Below, one piece after another: positions 1-6,442 of a DNA stretch of 11,489 bases (positions within the stretch are counted from its first letter, which is position 1; each line of letters starts with the position of its first letter). Source of the stretch: JASHVB01 sp049522565 (GTDB taxonomy: Bacteria > Pseudomonadota > Alphaproteobacteria > Acetobacterales > Acetobacteraceae); NCBI GenBank assembly GCA_049522565.1, contig JBEKNT010000212.1:1-11489 (forward strand), given 5' to 3'. The position numbers and the translations under genes are program-made. The notes beneath the pieces were generated by a model, which saw only the letters and a program-made list of their open reading frames with translations, had not been told where the DNA came from and did no database searches.

Positions 1-364
1 TCAGTTCCACGGTGGTTTCATCCGGGCTGCACATTGGTAAAACGGCAAATCCCGCGAAACGGTCCGGATGTCGCGCGACCGCTTCGGCGAGATAATCATT
101 CATTGCCCTGGCCATGGCGACCCCCGAGGTGCCGGGCACCAGATCCGGCCCTGGGCCGGTGTTCGACAGCACCTGCATGGTGATGCCGGATTCGTCCATC
201 AGGCGCAGGCGACCAGCGCCCAAATCGGGAGCCAATTCCGCCGGGTTCTGTCCCTCTGGCACAACCAGACGTGGCATGATGCCACGTCGGCTGATCGCCT
301 CTCGATCGATCTGGCCGGCTATGCCCGGTGCGGTGAAGTGCTCTTCAAGGGCAATGACACGCAC
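1..364 (-). CDS. Amidohydrolase family protein (ACMSD / gamma-resorcylate decarboxylase type), N-terminal part
   Basis: About 121 codons of the minus strand are visible; the rest lies beyond position 1. The protein opens with RVIALEEHF, the N-terminal strand of the amidohydrolase-2 family, where the Glu and His of E-x-H supply metal ligands. It continues with RLRLMDESGITMQVLS and MNDYLAEAVARHPDRFAGFA, both typical of this family. Members are metal-dependent TIM-barrel hydrolases or non-oxidative decarboxylases of carboxylated aromatic or muconate-type substrates. The exact substrate cannot be assigned. The start is GTG at 364, chosen because AGGAGG lies 8 nt upstream and the family normally begins here. 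The same frame stays open upstream to about 769, but that part shows no family similarity. The family call is sure; the substrate is unknown. Confidence 0.85.
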   Translation of the reverse strand, partial: MRVIALEEHFTAPGIAGQIDREAISRRGIMPRLVVPEGQNPAELAPDLGAGRLRLMDESGITMQVLSNTGPGPDLVPGTSGVAMARAMNDYLAEAVARHPDRFAGFAVLPMCSPDETTVEL

Positions 365-724
365 GTACTGTTCCTCCTCGCTTAGGAACTTAGTGGCCGC
401 TTCTACACCCACGTGTCCCATGGGGCGGCCCCAGTGGCCGACCATTGAGAGGAACGTGGGCCAAGCTTCGACCGACGGCAAGCCAAACCAGCATGCTATT
501 GGCGATACCCTGGAGCTACCGCCCCATCGGCTGGCCAGATCAGCGGTGGAACGGTCGTTTCGGCGCATGATCCGCCACGGCGAACGCATTTTGCCCGTTC
601 GTTGGACTGCACAATCGAGCCGTTCCCGACCCAAAGCGGCAGTCAGGGCGCGGTGATGGCTCCCACGGGAAGCGACCCGATGCAGGCGCCCGATCACCGA
701 ACGGCTGATCTCAAGAGCGGTCAT
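365..724 (-). other. Unassigned open stretch upstream of the amidohydrolase
   Basis: On the minus strand this stretch is one uninterrupted frame from an ATG at 724 into the amidohydrolase, about 120 extra codons. The translation is Arg/Ser-rich (for example SVIGRLHRVASRGSHHRAL) and matches no family I recognise. The strong ribosome binding site at the GTG of 364 argues that the frame is not an N-terminal extension of the enzyme. It may be a decayed gene, or frame openness from GC-rich composition. No RNA gene or insertion-sequence end was recognised. Confidence 0.35.
373..378 (-). promoter_or_regulatory. Ribosome binding site of the amidohydrolase gene
   Basis: The minus strand reads AGGAGG here, inside GAGGAGGAAC, with 8 nt to the GTG codon at 364. 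It is one of the strongest Shine-Dalgarno sequences in the window. It decides the non-ATG start in a frame that is open much further upstream. Confidence 0.8.
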
Positions 725-992
725 TGAGTGATACAGGCCGAGAACTGAAATACCGAGTTTGCAGGCCACTTATGATAATCTTGGCGGGGCAAACTTGGGC
801 TATGCAAGAGCGATTCTTGAAACTCAAAGACTTTCTGAAATGCGATGCATTCTGGGGTCACTACACGATTTGTTCAGTGGAGATTATTTTACATCTCACT
901 TCCCGAGGCCGCGGGCCAAGCGAAGGCTGGGACGTCTTCCCGGGCTATGCAACCGTTATTTGGTTACGGTATCCAACCAATAGCACTCGACC
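725..992. other. Non-coding or decayed stretch, partly AT-rich
   Basis: Roughly 760-905 is visibly richer in A and T than the flanking genes and uses codons such as aga, att and ctt that are rare nearby. The plus-strand frame from 732 to 983 gives an unremarkable peptide (containing SLHDLFSGDYFTSHF) with no internal ATG before SEMRC and no recognised domain. It is most simply the debris of transferred or mobile DNA. No gene is called. Confidence 0.4.
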
Positions 993-1832
993 TCAACTTT
1001 TGGGCTTGCGGCCCACCACGAGGTTCATTGCCCCCGGACCGGTGAAGCCGTCCGTCCCCTCGAAACGCTTCAACGCCTGCTCCACCTCCACCCATGCGGC
1101 ATCTTGTTGGGCGGGAGGAATGTCCGCGATCAGCGCCTTGTAGAACGCGTACCCGTCGCGCATCACGGTCGCCATCATGGCGGCGTTTTTCATTCGTTGC
1201 ACCGTCGGCACGCTGATCGCCTTCACGTCGATGAACCCCGCGTCGCGCAGCACCGCCTCCAACCGGGCCGGATCGACCAAGGAACGAATGCTGCCCGGCC
1301 GGTCCTCCCAGTCCGTTTTGCCACCGTGACTGGCGAGGATATCCAAGGCGATCGCACTGAAGCTGGTTTTCGCCGGATCACCGACGACGATCGCGGCGAA
1401 GGCGCCGCCAGGGCGCAACGCCGCCCGCACCGCCCGCGCGGCGGCGACCGGATCGGGCACCAGCATCAACACCAGGCGGCTGATCGCGGCGTCGAAGGGT
1501 ACCGCGTCCGCCGCCAGCGCGTCCGCCGCGCAGACACGGGTCGAGACATTGCGCAATCCCGCGGCCGCGACGGTCTTCTCGGCCGCCGCGATCATCGGCG
1601 CGGCGATATCGATGGCCAGAACATGGCCGGTCCCGCCCACGCGCCGCGCGGCGATGACGGTCTGCTCGCCCGACCCGCAGCCGACATCCAGCACGCGGCT
1701 GCCCGCCGCCACACCGGCGAGGTCGAGCATCTGTTCCGTCGCGGGAATGAGGTATTCGCTGGCGCGCGCCGCCCATCGCGCCCAACCGTCGGAGGCGGCG
1801 GTCCATTGGCCGCCGGTTGTTTCGCTATTCAT
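993..1832 (-). CDS. Class I SAM-dependent methyltransferase (UbiE/methyltransferase-11 type)
   Basis: A 279-residue cytosolic methyltransferase. SAM-binding motif I is VLDVGCGSGEQT (about residues 47-58). The acidic end of strand 2 is in LAIDIAAPMI, and motif IV/post-motif is AAISRLVLMLVPDP. These features define the Rossmann-fold class I methyltransferases that transfer the methyl of S-adenosylmethionine. The acceptor is not revealed; UbiE/COQ5-like small-molecule methyltransferases are the closest style. The ATG at 1832 has GGGGAGG 9 nt upstream. It lies 94 bp downstream of a second, related methyltransferase in the same direction, and the pair may be co-transcribed and may descend from a duplication. 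A 14-bp palindrome sits 33 nt before the start. Confidence 0.88.
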   Translation of the reverse strand: MNSETTGGQWTAASDGWARWAARASEYLIPATEQMLDLAGVAAGSRVLDVGCGSGEQTVIAARRVGGTGHVLAIDIAAPMIAAAEKTVAAAGLRNVSTRVCAADALAADAVPFDAAISRLVLMLVPDPVAAARAVRAALRPGGAFAAIVVGDPAKTSFSAIALDILASHGGKTDWEDRPGSIRSLVDPARLEAVLRDAGFIDVKAISVPTVQRMKNAAMMATVMRDGYAFYKALIADIPPAQQDAAWVEVEQALKRFEGTDGFTGPGAMNLVVGRKPKS

Positions 1833-1864
1833 GGCATTCAGCCTCCCCGTTCGCGCGTTTCCCC

Positions 1865-1878
1865 ATCAATCGATTGAT
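1865..1878. promoter_or_regulatory. Perfect 14-bp palindrome, candidate operator
   Basis: The sequence ATCAATCGATTGAT is its own reverse complement. It lies in the 94-bp gap between the two methyltransferase genes, 33 nt before the downstream start. It is AT-richer than its surroundings. The shape suits a dimeric regulator, but no regulator gene lies nearby and chance is possible. Confidence 0.3.
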
Positions 1879-1926
1879 CCAGCCACGCCGTTCGACGCGG
1901 TCCCCGTCCGTCCTCTGGCTGCCTGG

Positions 1927-2742
1927 TCATACTCCCCGCGACACCGGCACGCGGCCCTTGATCGCGATGGCGCGCGCCTGATACGTGACGCGTCCGGAAG
2001 CATCCGGCGGCAGCCGTTCAGCCAGTCCCGCCTTGAGTTTTTCGATATCCGCCGGCGCCATCCGGGCGATGGCCGGTCCCGCCGCCGGAAACGACGCGCA
2101 GGAGCTCCAGCAGTCCTCGAAGCTGGCGAAGGTCCGGCGGACCACGATCTCGCGGACCTCGACGGCGTCCAGACCCGCGTCCGTCCACGAGGCGCGCAGC
2201 ACATCGGGCCGCGACGCTTCCGCGCTTGGAGGAAGCGGGTATTCGATCCCGAGCTCGCGCAGCGCGGCGGCGATCGGAGACGTCGGAACCTCGCCGCCGA
2301 ATGAGTGCCAGAGATAGGCGGCGACTGTCCCGCCGGGCGTGGTGACGCGCACCATCTCGGCCCTGCCTTTGGCGGGATCCGGAACGAAGAACAGCACCAG
2401 GGCCATGACGGCGGCATCGAACCGGCTGGCCGCGAATGGCAGCGCCATGGCATCGCCGATCCGGAACGACGCGCCCTGGGTTCCCGGACGCGTCCGGGCG
2501 AACGCGATCTGGGCGTCAGACGGATCGATCCCGTGCACCTCGGCCGGCGCGCACCGTTGTATGATCGATTCGGTAAACGCGCCGTTACCGCAGCCTATGT
2601 CGATCCAGCGCAGGCCGGGCGGCGGCGCCAGCCAGTCGAGAAACACGCCGCCCACCAGCTGGCTCCAGGGACCCATCGCCCGGTCGTAGGCTTCGCCGTC
2701 GTTGAAGCGAATGGCTTGCGCTGTCACATTTTGATCCGACAT
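1927..2742 (-). CDS. Class I SAM-dependent methyltransferase (methyltransferase-11 domain)
   Basis: A 271-residue protein with SAM-binding motif I WIDIGCGNGAFTESI (about residues 46-60). An acidic residue follows in VHGIDPSDAQIAFA, and motif IV is FDAAVMALVLFFVPDP. This is a standard class I methyltransferase fold. The acceptor cannot be inferred. The second half of motif IV (LVL..VPDP) and the following PGG turn resemble the neighbouring methyltransferase downstream, so the two are probably paralogues or recruited from the same subfamily. The ATG at 2742 has only a weak GGGAA directly before it, so translation may be inefficient. No signal peptide or membrane segment is visible. Confidence 0.87.
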   Translation of the reverse strand: MSDQNVTAQAIRFNDGEAYDRAMGPWSQLVGGVFLDWLAPPPGLRWIDIGCGNGAFTESIIQRCAPAEVHGIDPSDAQIAFARTRPGTQGASFRIGDAMALPFAASRFDAAVMALVLFFVPDPAKGRAEMVRVTTPGGTVAAYLWHSFGGEVPTSPIAAALRELGIEYPLPPSAEASRPDVLRASWTDAGLDAVEVREIVVRRTFASFEDCWSSCASFPAAGPAIARMAPADIEKLKAGLAERLPPDASGRVTYQARAIAIKGRVPVSRGV

Positions 2743-2956
2743 TTCCCATTTAGCAGCCTTGCCGGCCGACGTCTGAGGGGACGGTGGAGGGGTTCGTGAT
2801 CCGCGGCAAGCCCGCCCATCCCACCAAGGGCAACGTGTCCGGCATTTCGCCGCCGTCTAACAGCGCGAGCATCGACGTCGAGGCGATTCCGGGACGGCGA
2901 CGGGCATGGAGGACGCATTTCGCCTGTCTGTAGTCCCACATCTGTGTCCCAGGCCG
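2743..2956. other. Intergenic DNA downstream of the transposase remnant
   Basis: This is the gap between the upstream methyltransferase start and the stop of the IS1380-type transposase remnant. If the element inserted here, the stretch should hold its terminal non-coding DNA and inverted repeat, but I could not identify an end. Short open frames on both strands show no recognisable protein. Confidence 0.3.
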
Positions 2957-3193
2957 TCAACATGACGCTGGTTGTCGTGGTCGAAGGCCATCGATCAGCG
3001 CCAGGATTCGGCCGAACAGGTCACGGTGCACCGTCACCTCAGCCATCTGAAAGACTGCGTAACGGGCGTGCGCGACGACCCTGGCACCGATCTTAACCAG
3101 CTTCTCCTGGATGATGGTCAGCGACCAGCTTTCGACCTGGCCGGGCAGAGCGAGCGTGCGCATGAAGTTGGCGCGGTTGGGCCGAATGTCGGC
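2957..3193 (-). pseudogene. IS1380-family transposase, C-terminal remnant
   Basis: Reading on the minus strand from just after a TAA at 3194-3196, the peptide contains NFMRTLALPGQVESWSL and then EKLVKIGARVVAHARYAVFQ, AEVTVHRDLFGRILALI. This is the characteristic C-terminus of IS1380-type DDE transposases (N-F-M-R-T-L, W-S-L, E-K-L-x-K-I-G-A, F-Q-x-A-E-V). Only about 75 of the family's roughly 450 residues remain. The catalytic core and N-terminus are absent, so the element is dead. It lies directly against a truncated toxin gene in the same orientation. Confidence 0.8.
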
Positions 3194-3325
3194 TTACCGG
3201 GAAGCCCGTCCCCGAACCGGACCTTCGCAAACCCACCCATTGCAGACATTCAAGCTGACCCACTGCCTGGCTGACGGCCACCTCGCGAGCGCGGGCGGCA
3301 GTTGCGCGTCAACCAGCAGCCGCAT
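3194..3325 (-). pseudogene. Truncated DUF5615 (PIN-like) toxin, first about 16 codons
   Basis: The ATG at 3325 overlaps the antitoxin stop (TGATG), the usual coupled layout of DUF433-DUF5615 pairs. The peptide starts MRLLVDAQLPPALARW, matching the N-terminus of DUF5615 PIN-like nucleases, where the Asp of LLVDAQLP is an active-site residue. After that Trp, family likeness ends. About 27 unrelated residues follow to TAA at 3194-3196, and then the IS1380 remnant begins. The toxin has therefore lost most of its fold and should be inactive. The breakpoint is near 3278. Confidence 0.7.
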
Positions 3326-3549
3326 CAGGCAACGCGCAGCACCGGATGATCGCTCTGCCGTGCCGCATAGCCGAGTGCGACCGTGATGTCCCCGGCTTCA
3401 GGCAGCGGATAATCCGCGCGAACTTCCTCGCTGCTCGCGCCGGCGGCGAGCAGATCGAGCCTGTCCTTGACGCGCATACGCAAGCCCCGCAGGCAGGGAC
3501 GCAAGCCGCACCGGTTCGGATCGACCGTGATCCGCCAGGTTTCGCTCAT
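3325..3549 (-). CDS. DUF433 antitoxin (partner of a DUF5615 PIN-like toxin)
   Basis: A 74-residue protein starting MSETWRITVDPNRCG, followed by PCLRGLRMRVKDRLDLLAAG and a DYPLPEAGDITVALGYAA segment. This is the DUF433 pattern: a strand with G-x-P-C-x-R-G, then a small helix-turn-helix. DUF433 proteins act as DNA-binding antitoxins that neutralise a DUF5615 nuclease and normally repress their own operon. The ATG at 3549 is preferred over a TTG at 3585 because DUF433 proteins normally begin at this strand; no strong ribosome binding site is seen for either. The antitoxin frame is intact although its toxin partner is destroyed. Confidence 0.8.
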   Translation of the reverse strand: MSETWRITVDPNRCGLRPCLRGLRMRVKDRLDLLAAGASSEEVRADYPLPEAGDITVALGYAARQSDHPVLRVA

Positions 3550-3643
3550 CGCGGGCCGCCTGAAGGATCCGTCCTCGCCGCACAAGCTGCGATAGCCTAT
3601 CGGGCAACAGCCCGCGGTGCGTCCCGCGACACCCTCACCCTAC

Positions 3644-3666
3644 CCTCTCCCGCGCAGCGGGAGAGG
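3644..3666. repeat. REP-like hairpin, copy 1 (possible terminator)
   Basis: Arms CCTCTCCCGC and GCGGGAGAGG (10 bp, perfect) enclose a 3-nt loop. ACCCTCACCC precedes it. The same arms occur at 9794-9816. It sits 13 nt beyond the stop of the RutE-like gene, so the transcript could end here, but there is no T-tract on either strand. Confidence 0.6.
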
Positions 3667-3679
3667 ATTTCGTAACCGC

Positions 3680-4270
3680 CTACAGCATCACGCAGGCTTC
3701 GTCGAAGTCGAGGCGGGGCGAGCGGGCGAACACGCCCTCCCAATCGCCGCGCCCGAGATTGACCAGGAAATTCGAGCGCCAGCCGCGATCGGCCAGGAAT
3801 TCCTTGTCCACCTTGTCGTTGTCGAAGCCCGACATCGCCCCGGTATCCAGCCCCAGCGCCCGCGCCGCCATGATCAGCCAGGCGCCCTGCAGCGTGCCGT
3901 TGCGGAACGCCGTCGTCGCGGCCAGCGCGTCGTTGCTGGTGAACCACGACTGGGCGTCCGGATTGTGCGGAAACAGCTTCGGCAGCTTCTCGTGGAATTT
4001 CGGGTCGTAGGCGACGATGACGGTGACCGGCGCCGCCATGGTCTTCGCCAGGTTGCCCGACGATAGCGCCGGAGCCAGCCGCTCCTTGGCGTCCTTGGTC
4101 CGCAGGAACAGGAACCGCGCGGGCGAGCTGTTCGCCGAGGTCGGCCCGAATTTCAGGATGTCGTAAAGCCGGTGCAGCGTCTCGTCGGAGATTGGCTCGT
4201 CGGTGAACTTGTTGTGGGTACGCGCTTCGCGAAACAGCAGGTCAAGTCCTGCGTCGTCGATCGCCATCAT
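3680..4270 (-). CDS. rutE: RutE-type nitroreductase family protein (probable malonic semialdehyde reductase)
   Basis: A 196-residue flavin-fold protein resembling E. coli RutE along its whole length, and of the same size. Shared stretches include REARTHN, LKFGPTSANSSPARFLFLRT, RLAPALSSGNL, AFRNGTLQGAWLIMAARALG, DTGAMSGFD and the C-terminal PRLDFDEACVML. RutE-type enzymes bind FMN and reduce malonic semialdehyde to 3-hydroxypropionate in the Rut uracil degradation pathway; relatives act as general NAD(P)H nitroreductases. No other rut gene is in the window, so the physiological substrate is inferred only. Two adjacent ATGs (4270 and 4267) are possible; GGGAG fits the second slightly better. 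It lies 72 bp downstream of the Nfu gene in the same direction. Confidence 0.85.
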   Translation of the reverse strand: MMAIDDAGLDLLFREARTHNKFTDEPISDETLHRLYDILKFGPTSANSSPARFLFLRTKDAKERLAPALSSGNLAKTMAAPVTVIVAYDPKFHEKLPKLFPHNPDAQSWFTSNDALAATTAFRNGTLQGAWLIMAARALGLDTGAMSGFDNDKVDKEFLADRGWRSNFLVNLGRGDWEGVFARSPRLDFDEACVML

Positions 4271-4342
4271 GCACTCCCGGGTCAGTCGTGGATGTTGCGG
4301 AGCAACATGAAAACCCCGCCCGCCCCCGTCAACCGCCCGCGA

Positions 4343-4903
4343 TCAGAACTCCACCTGCTCCACCGCGACCACTTCCGGCACGTAGTGGCGCAGCATGTTC
4401 TCAATGCCGTGCTTCAGCGTGGCGCGCGAGGACGGGCAGCCGGAACAGGCGCCCTGCATGTGCAGGCGGACGACCCCGTCGCGGTAGCCGCGGAACACGA
4501 TGTCTCCCCCGTCGCCGGCCACCGCCGGACGCACCCTGGTATCCAGCAGCTCCTTGATCTGGTCCACGATCTCCTGGTCGGCGGGATCGATGTCTTCCTC
4601 GTCCAGCTCGTCCGCGTCGCCTTCGATGGTCGGGCGGCCGGCGACGAAGTGCTCCATGATCGAGGCCAGGATCTGCGGCTTCAGCGCCGGCCAGTCGATC
4701 TCGTCGGTCTTGGTCACGGTGATGAAGTCGTTGCCGAGGAACACGCGGGCGACGCCTGCCAGATCGAACAGCGCGGCGGCGAGCGGACTGCGCGCGGCGG
4801 AGCCGGGGGAGGCGAAGTCGGCGGTGCCGGCCTCCATCACGTAGCGGCCGGGGAGGAACTTCAGGGTGGCCGGATTCGGCGTGCCTTCGGTCTCGATGAA
4901 CAT
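4343..4903 (-). CDS. nfuA: NifU/Nfu-family Fe-S cluster scaffold protein
   Basis: A 186-residue cytosolic Fe-S carrier. The N-terminal Nfu domain starts MFIETEGTPNPATLKFLPGR and includes GVARVFLGNDFITVTK. An acidic linker (DADELDEEDIDPADQ) leads to the C-terminal NifU domain, VRPAVAGDGGDIVFRGY, then GACSGCPSSRATLKHGIE. The C-x-x-C at about residues 153-156 binds a 4Fe-4S cluster in a homodimer, which is passed to client apoproteins. This is the standard alphaproteobacterial/mitochondrial NFU1 architecture. The start at 4903 was chosen because MFIETEG is the family N-terminus; a further ATG at 4936 would add 11 unrelated residues. Divergent from motB. Confidence 0.92.
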   Translation of the reverse strand: MFIETEGTPNPATLKFLPGRYVMEAGTADFASPGSAARSPLAAALFDLAGVARVFLGNDFITVTKTDEIDWPALKPQILASIMEHFVAGRPTIEGDADELDEEDIDPADQEIVDQIKELLDTRVRPAVAGDGGDIVFRGYRDGVVRLHMQGACSGCPSSRATLKHGIENMLRHYVPEVVAVEQVEF

Positions 4904-5119
4904 GGCGGGCTGCCTGACCTCACGATCGTGGGACAAACCGGACCAGCGCGGTCCGGACGGGGCCTATATCGGACCATCCAGGGTCGTTGACAAGGCGGCG
5001 GGCGGCTGCGGACGCGGCGGAAAAACGCCGGGCATTCCACGGCGGCGGCCAATCGTGCACCGAACATTAAGACAACTGTGCCCACACTGGCGGTCGAGCA
5101 ACCCGAGGGCGCAGACGAG

Positions 5120-6433
5120 ATGGCCAGCAAGAAGGGTGGCGGCAACCAGCCGATCGTCGTCATCAAAAAGGAAGAGGTGGTCGAAGGCGTGGCCCATGGC
5201 GGCGCCTGGAAGGTCGCCTATGCCGATTTCGTCACCGCGATGATGGCGTTCTTCCTGCTGATGTGGCTGCTGAACGCCACCACCGAGGACCAGCGCAAGG
5301 GCCTCGCCGACTATTTCAGCCCGAGCAGCCAGCTCAGCCATGCGTCGTCCGGCACCGGCGACCCGTTCGGCGGTCACACGGCCTTCGATCAAGGGGCGCT
5401 GGTGTCCGACCGCGGGGCGGTCCAGGCGGTCGACGGCAACCGTCCGACGCCCATCGATCCCGCGGACCCCGACGCGCAGCCGTACGCACCGGAGCGGCCG
5501 GGGGCGGACGACGAGCAGGATCAGGGGCCGAGCCCGCAGGTCGCGCCACCCATACCGGCGCCGGTGACCGCCGCCACCCCGCCGGCGGCGATGACGGCGG
5601 CAGCGGCCGCGTCGGCCAAAGCCGATGCCGAGCTGCCGGCCGAGACCGCCCTGCCACGATTGGCACCGTCCGCCGCGGCAGCAGTCACGCAGCCACGTGC
5701 GCCGACCGAGGCGGAAATGCGCGCAGCGCAGGAGCGTCAGGAAAAGGCGGAATTCGACCAGGCGGCGCAGCAGATCCGCGACGCGGTACGTGGCGATCCG
5801 GCGCTCGCCGACCTGGCACGCCAGCTCGCCATCGATATCACCCCGGAGGGGTTGCGGATTCAGATCCTCGACGAGGAACACCGGCCGATGTTCGCCCTGG
5901 GGTCGGCCGCGCCGAACGACCGGGCAATGCTGCTGCTGCAGAAGGTGACGCCGGTGCTGGCCAAGCTGCCGCAGGGCATCTCCATCGCCGGCCACACCGA
6001 CTCGGCGCCCTTCCCCGGGCCGGACCGTACCAACTGGGAACTTTCCGCCGAGCGCGCCAATGCGACCCGCCGGCTGCTGGTCGAAGGCGGACTGCCGGAC
6101 AGCCGCATCCGCAGCGTCACCGGCAATGCCGACCGCGATCCGCTGCTGCCCGCCGACCCCCTGGCGGCGGCCAACCGACGCATTGCCATCGTCGTGCTGC
6201 GCGCCGCCCGTCCGGCGGAGGCGCCCCCAGGGGCAGCCAACCCGCCAGGCAACGCGGCAGGCAACGCGGCAGGCAACGCGGCAGCCAACGCGGCGGCCAA
6301 CGCCGCGGTCAACGCGGCGGCCAGGGCGGCGGGGAGCCCTGCGGGCAACATGGCAGGCAGCGCGGCGGCCAACCCGGCGGTCAACGCGGCAGGTAACGCA
6401 GCGTCCGGCACCGTGGCCGCGCCGGCGCGATAG
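5120..6433 (+). CDS. motB: Flagellar motor stator protein MotB
   Basis: An inner-membrane stator subunit of about 437 residues. The cytoplasmic N-terminus (IVVIKKEEV, GGAWKVAYADF) leads into one transmembrane helix, FVTAMMAFFLLMWLL. Asp36 in AYADF is the proton-channel aspartate. After the plug region comes a long Pro/Ala-rich periplasmic linker (about 75-220). The OmpA-like peptidoglycan-binding domain contains ISIAGHTDSAPFPG, NWELSAERANATRRLL and NRRIAIVVL. With MotA it forms the proton-driven stator anchored to the cell wall. A repetitive Asn/Ala tail of about 65 residues follows the domain. ATG 5120 was preferred over GTG 5078 because family members begin shortly before the Lys-rich segment. 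motA starts 9 nt downstream. Confidence 0.93.
   Translation: MASKKGGGNQPIVVIKKEEVVEGVAHGGAWKVAYADFVTAMMAFFLLMWLLNATTEDQRKGLADYFSPSSQLSHASSGTGDPFGGHTAFDQGALVSDRGAVQAVDGNRPTPIDPADPDAQPYAPERPGADDEQDQGPSPQVAPPIPAPVTAATPPAAMTAAAAASAKADAELPAETALPRLAPSAAAAVTQPRAPTEAEMRAAQERQEKAEFDQAAQQIRDAVRGDPALADLARQLAIDITPEGLRIQILDEEHRPMFALGSAAPNDRAMLLLQKVTPVLAKLPQGISIAGHTDSAPFPGPDRTNWELSAERANATRRLLVEGGLPDSRIRSVTGNADRDPLLPADPLAAANRRIAIVVLRAARPAEAPPGAANPPGNAAGNAAGNAAANAAANAAVNAAARAAGSPAGNMAGSAAANPAVNAAGNAASGTVAAPAR
6236..6403 (+). repeat. 12-bp tandem repeat, 14 units, in the 3' end of motB
   Basis: Fourteen 12-bp units lie end to end. Three (6248-6259, 6260-6271, 6272-6283) are identical GGCAACGCGGCA. The others are degenerate (GCCAACGCGGCG, GTCAACGCGGCG and similar). 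Each encodes a tetrapeptide of the form (G/A/V)NAA, giving an Asn/Ala-rich tail beyond the OmpA-like domain. The unit is a multiple of three, so copy-number change would keep the frame. Confidence 0.9.
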
Positions 6434-6442
6434 CCGCAAGCC

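Noticed and set aside
114..656. Plus-strand open frame of 180 codons at the left edge
   Set aside because: It overlaps the amidohydrolase antisense and is Arg/Pro/Ser-rich without any recognisable motif.
4987..4992. TTGACA in the nfuA-motB gap as a possible -35 box
   Set aside because: No acceptable -10 element follows at 16-18 bp; the region is too GC-rich to call a sigma-70 promoter by eye.
6236..6403. Possible CRISPR-like array in the 12-bp repeats
   Set aside because: The units are contiguous without spacers and stay in the motB reading frame, so it is a coding tandem repeat.
4964..6439. Long minus-strand open frame (491 codons) opposite motB
   Set aside because: It is Arg/Gly-rich with no domain and lies exactly antisense to the clear MotB frame; openness comes from GC-rich codons.
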